From Acidobacteriota bacterium (GTDB lineage Bacteria; Acidobacteriota; Terriglobia; Bryobacterales; Bryobacteraceae): a stretch of 64,000 nucleotides of DNA. Location: contig JAPKZA010000273.1 of NCBI GenBank assembly GCA_026394015.1, positions 66,270 through 130,269 on the forward strand. The letters are read 5' to 3'. Of this stretch, positions 20,279-28,980 are shown in pieces. A model generated the notes under the pieces. That model did not search any database. It was not told the origin of the DNA and saw only the letters and a list, made by a program, of their open reading frames with translations. Every line of letters begins with the position of its first letter. Position 1 is the stretch's first letter. The translations under genes and the position numbers were made by a program.

Positions 20279-21170
20279 TTATCGGTGCTCTCCCTCCCAC
20301 GTTGCGTCTAGAAACCGAAGAATTCTCCCCCCAAGAAACTCCCGGAACTCCGCCGTCAACGGAGGGCAGTGTTTCGAGCCCCGCAACAGTTCCGCCTCCG
20401 CCTGGGGAAACCACTCCCGCAACCGCCCCAGCAGAGCCTCCCCCGGCGCATGAACGTCCAACTCCGCCCCAAACGCCAACACCGGGCACGCAATCCGCTC
20501 CCACCCATCGCCCCTCCCCAACCGCGGCACTTTGAAGTCCAGCCGATAAGCCAGCAACGCCTCCCCCAGATATCGCTCCCACTCTCCGTGCCGCGTCGTG
20601 AACTGCGTCGCCAGGATCCTCTCCAATCGCTCCCCCGTCGGCCACCACCGGTACGACATCACCGGCCAAGCGCCATCGCGCAACCCCGTCCAGACTGGCC
20701 CCGTCACCACCCCCACCGGCACCACCAGCACCAAATGCGTCAACCGCTCCGCCACGCTCAACGCCGCCCGCAGCGCCACCCGCCCTCCCCAACTCTCCCC
20801 CCCCAACGCAAATCGCGGCAACCCCAACACCGTCGTCACCTCCCCCAACCACCCGCCACAATCGTCCAGCCTCCGATCCTCGCTCCACGGCGATTGCCCC
20901 ACCACATCCAATGCATAAACCCGGCAGCAATCCAGCAAAGGACCGCAAAGGACCCAACTCCGGCAGCACATGCGACGCCGACGCCATCGCCCCATGCAAC
21001 ACAACCAGCGGAGGGCCCTCCTCCGGCCCGGTTACCAGCACCCGTGTCCTCCCCCATCGAGTCTCCACATACCGCGCCTCCACCACCCCCGGTACCTGCG
21101 CCAGAAACCAACCGCTCGCCTGCCGCATCCGCTCCCGATCTTGGTCACTCTGAAACAAAACCGATCCCAT
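20279..21170 (-). pseudogene. Alpha/beta hydrolase, frameshifted
   Basis: N-terminal half (MGSVLFQSDQ...GPPLVVLHGAMASASHVLPELGPLRSFAGLLPG) in one frame; remainder (VYALDVVGQSPWSEDRR...GGESWGGRVALRAA...) in another; switch near 20918-20925. Confidence 0.75.
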
Positions 21171-21754
21171 CACCGCTTCTCCATATGCTGCGCCAGAAGC
21201 TTGCGGAACAAACCCAACGGATCTGGATGGCCGCCCTGCAGCCAAGCCAGCAGCGCAAAATAGTAGAACGAAAAGAAGGCCGCCCCAAACAACGCCGCCG
21301 CCGCCGCGCTCGATCCCAGTGCCGCCCGGTGCAACCCCGCCACATGCTGATGCACCTCCGCCACCTGCGCCGCAAACCGCTCGCTCCACGGCGGCCCCGC
21401 GAACAAAGATTCCCGCAACAACGCCCGCGACAGCGTCGGCCGCTTGGCATAAAAGCCAAAGAAGGTCTCCGCAATCTTCACTAAGTCCCGCTCCAGCGAT
21501 CGCCCCCGCGCCGTCGCCCGCGCCGCCGCCCACGTCCGCTCCAAGTCATCGAACAAAGCCGCATGCAACAAGTCCTGCTTATCCCGAAAGTGCGCCAACA
21601 CTGCCCCCGTCGATACCCCAGCCATCCGCGCCACCTCCCTCAGGTTCGTCGCCTCATATCCAGCCGTCTCGAGCGATTCCCGCGCCGCATCCAGAATCCT
21701 CACCCGCGTCGCTGCCTTCTGTGTTGCCCGTGTCATTTCAGATAACATGTTCAA
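21170..21754 (-). CDS. TetR/AcrR family transcriptional regulator
   Basis: TRVRILDAARESLETAGYEATNLREVARMAGVSTGAVLAHFRDKQDLLHAAL. Confidence 0.9.
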   Translation of the reverse strand: MNMLSEMTRATQKAATRVRILDAARESLETAGYEATNLREVARMAGVSTGAVLAHFRDKQDLLHAALFDDLERTWAAARATARGRSLERDLVKIAETFFGFYAKRPTLSRALLRESLFAGPPWSERFAAQVAEVHQHVAGLHRAALGSSAAAAALFGAAFFSFYYFALLAWLQGGHPDPLGLFRKLLAQHMEKR

Positions 21755-21793
21755 CGAACAGGTTATCTAGCTTCGACATGGGATAGTGACGAA

Positions 21794-23518
21794 GTGAACC
21801 GTCGCGCTCTTCCCTGGGCTTACGCGATCGCCATCCTCTGGCTTAACCTCTATCTCGTCCGCCAGATCTTCGCCATCGATTTCTCCGCCCAACCCCAATC
21901 CATGCACGGCTACTGGCTGGCCATTGCCCACCTGGCCGACGACCATTGGTGGTCGCCCCACTGGTGGCCCTACTGGTACGGAGGCATGCCCTTCGAACTG
22001 ACGTACGCCCCGCTCGTCCCCTGGCTCGCCCGCCATCTCGGCCTCTACGTCGTCATGGGCCTCGGCCTCGCCTTCGGCCCGCTGGCGCTCTTCTGGTTCG
22101 CGTGGCGCCTCACCGAAAAGCCCGGCTGGAGCTTTATCGCCGCCCTGGTCTACTCCCTCACCGCTCCCACCGAACTCCTCCTTCCCGATGGCGCCTTCGC
22201 CTGGGCCCACCTCGCCGATGCGCGCCGCCTCTATCTCCACTTCGTCTGGGATGAGGCCCCGCACTACCTCGCCCTCAGCCTCCTCCTCCTCGGCTGGCGC
22301 TGGTGGGCCATCGCCTTGGCCGCGCTCGCCAGCGCCTTCGGCGTCACTGGAGCCGCCATCCTGGGCCTCTGCTGGACCATCGTATCCGGCCAATGGAAGA
22401 AGGTCGCCGTCGCTGGCCTACTCGGCTATCTCATCGTGTGCCCCTTCTATCCGCCCTCGCTCTTCCGCATCCTCAGTGCCAACGCCGCTCTCTACCCGGA
22501 GAGCGCCTGGACCGCCCAATCCTGGTGGGGGCTCGCCGCCGTCGCTGCGCTCATCGCCCTACTCGCCCTAACCACCCGCCGCCTACCCAACTACTATCGC
22601 CTCTTCCTGATCCTCGCCGCCGTCTTCGCCGCGATTCCATGGCTCGAGGTCCGCTGGGGCATTCACTTTCTCCAACAGCCTCTTCGCTACAAGATCGAGC
22701 TCGAGTTCGCCCTCGTTCTCCTCGCCGTCTTCTCCGTCGCCTTCCTCGCCGACCGCGCCCCCGTATGGCTTCGGATCGCTCTCGCTCTCGCCGTACTCTG
22801 GCCCGCCACCCATCAGATCGTCCACCTACGCCGGTTCTCCAAGGACGTCGTCCACAGCTCCAATCCGACCACCACCATCGAATACCGCGCCGCCCGCTGG
22901 ATGCAACAGGACATCCCCGACAAAATCGTCTTCGCCCCCGGCTCCATCGCCCAATGGATGAACGCCTTCTCATCCGTCCATCAGTACACCGGCGGCTCCT
23001 ACCCCACCGCCCCCACCACCATGCAGCAAACGCTCATGAATAGCGTCTTCGCCGAAACCAACCCCGACCGCGCCGTCGCGATGCTCCAACAGGTCGGCGT
23101 CGAAGCCCTCGTGGTCTCCGGTAAAGCCAGCCCCGAATTCTGGAAGCCCTACGCCAAGCCAACCCAATTCGCCGACCGCCTCACCGTGCTCTGGGAAGAA
23201 CAGGACACCCGCATCTACGCCGTCCCCCGCGGCCCCACCGTCCCCCTAACTTGGCAAGATAATAACCACGTCTACGCCGCCGGACCCGGCACCGCGCCCA
23301 TCAACTGGCACCCCGGTTGGCGGGCCTTCAACGCCAACGGCCAACCCTCGCCCCTAACGAAGGACCCCCAAGGCCAAATCGTTACCGCGGAACCCGTCCT
23401 CCTCGTCTACGACGGAGGAACCGAGGCCAAGCTCTGCCGCCTCATTAGCGTTCTCACGCTCCTCGGCTGCCTCGCTTGGCCCTTACGTCGTCGCCGACGT
23501 TTACCAGTCGATCACTGA
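21794..23518 (+). CDS. Multi-pass membrane protein of unknown function
   Basis: 574 aa, many TM segments (YAIAILWLNLYLV, LYVVMGLGLAFGPLALFWFAW). Confidence 0.7.
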   Translation: MNRRALPWAYAIAILWLNLYLVRQIFAIDFSAQPQSMHGYWLAIAHLADDHWWSPHWWPYWYGGMPFELTYAPLVPWLARHLGLYVVMGLGLAFGPLALFWFAWRLTEKPGWSFIAALVYSLTAPTELLLPDGAFAWAHLADARRLYLHFVWDEAPHYLALSLLLLGWRWWAIALAALASAFGVTGAAILGLCWTIVSGQWKKVAVAGLLGYLIVCPFYPPSLFRILSANAALYPESAWTAQSWWGLAAVAALIALLALTTRRLPNYYRLFLILAAVFAAIPWLEVRWGIHFLQQPLRYKIELEFALVLLAVFSVAFLADRAPVWLRIALALAVLWPATHQIVHLRRFSKDVVHSSNPTTTIEYRAARWMQQDIPDKIVFAPGSIAQWMNAFSSVHQYTGGSYPTAPTTMQQTLMNSVFAETNPDRAVAMLQQVGVEALVVSGKASPEFWKPYAKPTQFADRLTVLWEEQDTRIYAVPRGPTVPLTWQDNNHVYAAGPGTAPINWHPGWRAFNANGQPSPLTKDPQGQIVTAEPVLLVYDGGTEAKLCRLISVLTLLGCLAWPLRRRRRLPVDH

Positions 23519-24697
23519 CCCATCGTCCGTGTCGTACTGCGTCAAGTACGGCCTCGGCTCGCCCACCTGCGCCCGCAGCTTATCTTCGTCAATCGTGATT
23601 CCTAACCCCGGATCCGTCAACAACGGCCGATACCCGTTCACCACCGGCGGCAGCGGCTTCTTCAGCAGATCCAAATACTCGTTGTCCCCCCGCTCCTGAA
23701 TCAGGAAGTTCGGGATCGAAGCAGCGAGTTGCAAGCTGGCTGCCAAAGAACAAGGCCCCTGCGGATTATGCGGTGCCATCGGCGTGTAATAAGCCTCCGC
23801 CATCCCCGCAATAATCTTCAGCTCGGTGATCCCTCCGGCGTAGCAAATATCCGGCTGCAGAATCATCGCCGCCCGTTTCTCCAGGATCTCTTTAAAGCCC
23901 CACTTCGTGAAGATGCGCTCGCCCGTCGCCAGCGGAATATGCGTTTTCTTCGCTAGCTCCGCCATGATGTCCACGTTCAGCGCCTGCACCACCTCTTCGT
24001 AGAACCATGGGAAGTACGGCTCCAGCGCCTTCATCAAAACGATCGCCGTCGGCGGCTGCACCGCCCCGTGAAACTCCACGCCGATGTCCACGCTCTTGCC
24101 CACCTTCTCCCGCAGAGCCTTGAACCGCTCCACCACCTCTTCGACGAACATCTGCCCTTCGTTGTACTTGAACGGGTAGCGCTTTTTCCCCTGCAAGCGC
24201 ACCTTGATCGCGTTCACCCCAGTCTTGTCGCTCAGCGTTCCATACACCCGCACCCTGTCCCGCGTCGGCCCGCCGAGCAGCTTATAGACGGGCACACCAT
24301 ACACCTTGCCCTTGATGTCCCACAGCGCTTGGTCGATCCCGCTTTGAATCGCCGTCTTCACCGGCCCCCCGCGGTAGAACGCCCCGCGATGGATCGCCTG
24401 CCAGTGATGGGTCACCCGGCAAGGGTCCTGCCCAACGAGATAGTTGGCCACCTCCATCGCCCCGGCCGCGCAGGCCTTTGCGTCGTCTTTCAGCATCTCG
24501 CCCCACCCGGTCACCCCGGCGTCGGTCGAAACCTTCACGAACACCCACGAGTTCTTCAGCACGAAGGTTTCCATCTTCGTAACTTTGATCACATCGTTCG
24601 GGCCTACAGCCGCGGCGTCCGTCCGCGCGGCAGTGAACATCGCATCCAAGCCGAGCAGCCCGGCCCCCCGCAACAAATTTCGGCGGTCAATTGCCAT
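23501..24697 (-). CDS. Mandelate racemase/galactonate dehydratase-like enolase superfamily protein
   Basis: Tat-like leader MAIDRRNLLRGAGLLG; GVEFHGAVQPPTAIVLMKALEPYFPWFYEEVV, LATGERIFTKWGFKEIL, QPDICYAGGITELKIIAGMAEAYYTPMAPHNPQGP. Confidence 0.85.
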   Translation of the reverse strand: MAIDRRNLLRGAGLLGLDAMFTAARTDAAAVGPNDVIKVTKMETFVLKNSWVFVKVSTDAGVTGWGEMLKDDAKACAAGAMEVANYLVGQDPCRVTHHWQAIHRGAFYRGGPVKTAIQSGIDQALWDIKGKVYGVPVYKLLGGPTRDRVRVYGTLSDKTGVNAIKVRLQGKKRYPFKYNEGQMFVEEVVERFKALREKVGKSVDIGVEFHGAVQPPTAIVLMKALEPYFPWFYEEVVQALNVDIMAELAKKTHIPLATGERIFTKWGFKEILEKRAAMILQPDICYAGGITELKIIAGMAEAYYTPMAPHNPQGPCSLAASLQLAASIPNFLIQERGDNEYLDLLKKPLPPVVNGYRPLLTDPGLGITIDEDKLRAQVGEPRPYLTQYDTDDGSVIDW

Positions 24698-24711
24698 CGT
24701 CGTTCTCTCCT

Positions 24712-26094
24712 CTAAGCCAACAGATCTTTAACTACCCGCCCATGCACGTCCGTCAACCGGAAGTCCCGCCCCGCATACTTATACGTAAACTTCTCATGGT
24801 CGAAGCCCAGCAAGTGCAGCATCGTCGCATGTAGATCATGCACGTGCACCTTGTTCTCCGCCGCCGCAAACCCGAACTCATCCGTCGCCCCGTACGCCAA
24901 CCCCTTCTTCACCCCGCCCCCCGCTAGCCACATGCTGAACCCGTACGGGTTATGATCCCGCCCGTTCACCATCCCCGTGTTCGCCCCCAAGTCCGGCAGC
25001 TCCACTGTCGGCGTCCGTCCAAACTCCCCGCCCCACAGCACGAGCGTATCCTCCAACATCCCCCGCTGCTTCAAATCCTTCAGCAACGCCGCAATCGGCT
25101 GATCGCACTCGCGCGCCAACCGCCCGTGGTTCGTCTTGATGTCGTCATGGCTATCCCACGGCTGCCCCGCCCCGTGCCACACCTGCACGAACCGCACGCC
25201 CCGCTCGAGCAATCGCCGCGCAATCATCATCTGCCGCGCCTGCATCCCCTCGCCATACAGCTTGTGCATGGAAGCCGGCTCCTTCGTCAAATCAAACGCG
25301 TCGTCCGCCTCCATCTGCATCCGATACGCCAACTCAAACGACTGCACCCTCGCCTCCAGTAACGCGTCGTTCTGCCGCCGTTCCTGAAACCCCTGGTTCA
25401 ACTCCTTCAGCAGATCGAGCTCCCGCCGCTGCTCCTTCGCCGTCGTCGTCGTGTTGCGAATGTTCTCAATCAACTTCTCGATCTGCACCTCGCGCGTATC
25501 GATGTGCGTCGCCTGAAACGCTCCCGGTAGAAACGCGCTCCGCCAGTTCTGATTCCCCTGCGTCGGCAGTCCATCCGGGCACAACACAATGAACCCCGGC
25601 AGGTTCTCATTCTCCGTCCCCAGCCCGTACGTCACCCACGACCCAAAGCTCGGCCGCACCTGCCGTACATCGCCGCAGTTCAACATCATCAACGACGGCT
25701 CATGATTCGGAATATCCGTATGCATCGACCGGATCACACACAAATCGTCCACGCACTCCCCGACGTTCGAGAAGATCTCGCTCACCTCAATCCCGCTCTT
25801 TCCGTACGGCTTAAACGAAAACGGCGAAGCGAACGCCGACCCGGTCCGCCGCTCCGTCTTCAACGTAATCGGGATCGGCTTCCCGCCAAACTTGGTCAAC
25901 TGTGGCTTCGGGTCAAACGTGTCGACGTGCGAAACGCCGCCGTTCATAAACAGGTGCAGCACCCGCTTCGCTTTGAACGGCAGAGGAGGCCGCTTCGCCC
26001 CCTGCAATTCGGACGTCAGAGCCAGCGCCCCCATTCCCATCCCGCATCGGGTCAGCATCTCGCGCCGTGTGATCAGAAATTCTTTGGGTTTCAT
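24712..26094 (-). CDS. DUF1501 domain-containing protein
   Basis: Tat leader RREMLTRCGMGMGALALTSE; RVLHLFMNGGVSHVDTFDPKPQL, DTLVLWGGEFGRTP, GRDHNPYGFSMWLAGGGVKKGLAYGATDEFG. Confidence 0.9.
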   Translation of the reverse strand: MKPKEFLITRREMLTRCGMGMGALALTSELQGAKRPPLPFKAKRVLHLFMNGGVSHVDTFDPKPQLTKFGGKPIPITLKTERRTGSAFASPFSFKPYGKSGIEVSEIFSNVGECVDDLCVIRSMHTDIPNHEPSLMMLNCGDVRQVRPSFGSWVTYGLGTENENLPGFIVLCPDGLPTQGNQNWRSAFLPGAFQATHIDTREVQIEKLIENIRNTTTTAKEQRRELDLLKELNQGFQERRQNDALLEARVQSFELAYRMQMEADDAFDLTKEPASMHKLYGEGMQARQMMIARRLLERGVRFVQVWHGAGQPWDSHDDIKTNHGRLARECDQPIAALLKDLKQRGMLEDTLVLWGGEFGRTPTVELPDLGANTGMVNGRDHNPYGFSMWLAGGGVKKGLAYGATDEFGFAAAENKVHVHDLHATMLHLLGFDHEKFTYKYAGRDFRLTDVHGRVVKDLLA

Positions 26095-28967
26095 TCGACA
26101 AAAGCAAATTCGTTGGTTTGGAACAACACATGTGCCAGCCGCGCCAGCACGTTCGGCCGAGCCGCCGCCGGCCCCGCGAATTCATCCTTCGAGCTCCACG
26201 TTTGGCCCCCAGCTTTCACCGTCGGGGCCCAATTGAAGCCATCGCTCTCCGGGTCCTTCCGCGGATCCACGACAAAGTCCAGCGTCTCGCCCTTCTCCAC
26301 CTTGATCCCGGCCATCTTCGTCTCCGCCGACGATCCATTAACCACCCAACTTGCGAGCTCTCCCTGCCGCGAAGACACCACCCGCCCTCTCACCCCGTCC
26401 CCATACGGAACCGCCCCTTGGTTGTGCCGCAGCGAGCCGTCAATCGAAATCGTCCCCGTCACCGGACTCACCCACCGCCGCGTTACCACCGTCGAATCCC
26501 CTGGCTCTCCGCCCGTCGCCCGCAGAAATGCTTTACTAAAGACCCCGGCCGGCGAAGCGTAGCCGCCCTGCCACCGGTCCGCGTTGTAGATCGGAAACGC
26601 CATGAAGCGGCCGCCATCGATCACCCCATACTCCCAAGCGCCGACCTCTGCCGCCGCTAACTTCTCCGTGTCGCCACTTACAAAACGGGTTCCCGCGGCC
26701 AACTCCCCCGCCGCCGGGCTCCTGCCTAAAATCGAGCGGTACAGCTCCACGACCTGGTCGGAAGCCTCCCGGCTCTTCACCGCGCCCGCCGCCCGCACCG
26801 CCTGCTCCATCACAAACGGACTGTTCAAAAAGAACAGCGCCTGCTGCGGCACCGTCGTCACAAACCGCAGCGGCGCATGTTGATCCGGCGACGAAAAATC
26901 AAACGCGCTCAACATCGCCGGAACCCTGCCCCTTTCGACAAAACCATACACCGACCGCCGCCCCGACGACGGCAACGCCGAAAGCGAAAACGGCAACCCG
27001 CCCACACTCCGGTCCAGCTTCCCCGCCGCCAACAACATATTATCCCGCAAGCTCTCAATCTCCAGCCGCCGCCGATTCATCCGCCACAGCAGCCGATTCT
27101 CCGGATCCACCGCCCGCGCCGCCTCGTTGTTCCCGCTTCCCTGCCGATACGCCGCCGAAGTCAAGATCCGCCGATGCAGCTTCTTCAACGACCACCCGCT
27201 CTCCATCAACTCCACCGCCAGCGAATCCAACAATTCCGGATGCGACGGCAGATCCCCGCGAAACCCAAAATCGCTCGGCGTCGGCACCAAACCCATCCCG
27301 AAATGGTGCATCCACACCCGGTTCACGATCACCCGCGCCGTCAGCGGATTCCCCTCATCCACCACCGACCGCGCAAACTCCAACCGCCCCGATCCTTCCC
27401 GAAACGCCTTCTCCTCGCCCCCACCCAAACACGTCAGCGCATGCGGCGGCGTCACAGCCCCCGGATTATTGGCGTTACCTCGCACAAACACATGCGCCGC
27501 CACCGGCTCCGGCACATCTTCAATCGCCATCGCTCGCGGCACCGCGCCGTCGTAGGCCGCCTGCGCCAACATCGTGTTGTACCGCACCCGCAGCGCCCGC
27601 GTGTTGTTGCTGTCGCCCTCCGTATAAATCTGCTCGAACTCCGCGAGCGGCACCGCCGAAGGATTCTCGACCCCCTTCCGCCAACGATTCAACACATGCA
27701 AATTCAACTGCCGCTGCCGTACCAACTCTTCAATCTCAGTGTTCGACAACCCCTTGGCGTCCACCGTCGCCTTCTGATACTCCGCATCCTGCGTCTGAAA
27801 GAAAGCCACCATCTCGGCATGCCGCCGCTTCCGATACTCCTCCTGCGCCTCCCGAATCTTCGCCAACCGCGCTCCATACTCCGCCGGCTCCGCGCCCTTC
27901 CCGATCACCGGCAACTGCTCCGGCTCCCGCAAGTTCGAAAAGATCGAGTACAACGAGTAGTAATCCTTCGTCGGAATCGGGTCGTACTTATGGTCGTGGC
28001 ACCGCGCGCAAGCCACCGTCAATCCCAACATCCCCCGCGTCGCCGCGTCGATCCGGTCGTCCACCGTCTCCGGCACGCTCTTCGGAAATTCGCGCCCGAG
28101 CCGAATAAACCCCAACGCCGCCAAGTGCTTCTTGTCCACGTTCGGCACTCGATCCGCCGCCAACTGATACAGCAAAAACTGGTCGTACGGCATGTCCGCG
28201 TTCAACGCCGCAATCACCCAATCCCGGTACGTATACGACCACGGATACCGCTGCCCCGCATTCACCGAATCATTCACCGAATCCGCATACCGCGCCACAT
28301 CCAGCCAATGTCGCCCCCATCGTTCCCCATAGTGCGACGAAGCCAACAACCGATCCACCAACTTGCCATACGCATCCGGCGAACGGTCCGCCACAAAGGC
28401 CTCCGTCTCACTCGCCGTCGGGGCCAATCCCGTCACGTCCAGACTCACCCGCCGAATCAACGTCCGTCGGTCCGCCTCCGCCGACATCGCCAACCCCTTC
28501 TCCGCCAGCCTCTTCATCACAAAATCATCTATGCTACCCGGCTGCCGCACCGGCTTCTGCAGGGACCATAGCGTCTTCCCCGCCTTAGCCCGCGCCTGCG
28601 CCGCGTCCACCGGCATCACCGCCCCGTCCTTCACCCACTTCTCAAAGTCCGCCACCACCTCTTTGCTTAACCCCGGCCCCGGCGGCATCTGCAAGCTTTT
28701 ATCGGTCCGCCGAATCGACCGGATCAGCACGCTCCCATCCGCATCGCCCGCCACCAGCACCGGCCCCGAGTTCCCGCCCCGCTGCATCGCCGCCGCCGAA
28801 TCCAGGCGCAATCCGCCCTGAATCGCCGCCGCCCCCGCGCTATGGCAGCCGTAACATCGCGCCGCCAACACCGGACGAATCTTCGTTTCGAAATGGTCAA
28901 CCGCCGGCGACTGGGCCAGCGCCACGCCGGCAAAACACAAGGCTAAAATTTCACTACGCGCCCACAT
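26091..28967 (-). CDS. PSD1/planctomycete cytochrome c, DUF1549/DUF1553 domain protein
   Basis: RPVLAARCYGCHSAGAAAIQGGLRLDS; LLASSHYGERWGRHWLDVARYADS; GLTVACARCHDHKYDPI; NRVWMHHFGMGLVPTPSDFG. Confidence 0.92.
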   Translation of the reverse strand: MWARSEILALCFAGVALAQSPAVDHFETKIRPVLAARCYGCHSAGAAAIQGGLRLDSAAAMQRGGNSGPVLVAGDADGSVLIRSIRRTDKSLQMPPGPGLSKEVVADFEKWVKDGAVMPVDAAQARAKAGKTLWSLQKPVRQPGSIDDFVMKRLAEKGLAMSAEADRRTLIRRVSLDVTGLAPTASETEAFVADRSPDAYGKLVDRLLASSHYGERWGRHWLDVARYADSVNDSVNAGQRYPWSYTYRDWVIAALNADMPYDQFLLYQLAADRVPNVDKKHLAALGFIRLGREFPKSVPETVDDRIDAATRGMLGLTVACARCHDHKYDPIPTKDYYSLYSIFSNLREPEQLPVIGKGAEPAEYGARLAKIREAQEEYRKRRHAEMVAFFQTQDAEYQKATVDAKGLSNTEIEELVRQRQLNLHVLNRWRKGVENPSAVPLAEFEQIYTEGDSNNTRALRVRYNTMLAQAAYDGAVPRAMAIEDVPEPVAAHVFVRGNANNPGAVTPPHALTCLGGGEEKAFREGSGRLEFARSVVDEGNPLTARVIVNRVWMHHFGMGLVPTPSDFGFRGDLPSHPELLDSLAVELMESGWSLKKLHRRILTSAAYRQGSGNNEAARAVDPENRLLWRMNRRRLEIESLRDNMLLAAGKLDRSVGGLPFSLSALPSSGRRSVYGFVERGRVPAMLSAFDFSSPDQHAPLRFVTTVPQQALFFLNSPFVMEQAVRAAGAVKSREASDQVVELYRSILGRSPAAGELAAGTRFVSGDTEKLAAAEVGAWEYGVIDGGRFMAFPIYNADRWQGGYASPAGVFSKAFLRATGGEPGDSTVVTRRWVSPVTGTISIDGSLRHNQGAVPYGDGVRGRVVSSRQGELASWVVNGSSAETKMAGIKVEKGETLDFVVDPRKDPESDGFNWAPTVKAGGQTWSSKDEFAGPAAARPNVLARLAHVLFQTNEFAFVE

Positions 28968-28980
28968 GCCCTGGATTGTT

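Noticed and set aside
20268-21533. 421-aa minus-strand Gly/Ala-rich ORF
   Set aside because: Only its middle (MGSVLFQ...LLPG) is real hydrolase sequence; the rest is an out-of-frame shadow of tetR and hydrolase.
26877-28571. 564-aa plus-strand ORF
   Set aside because: Antisense to the clearly coding PSD1/DUF1553 gene; Arg/His/Pro-rich shadow translation.
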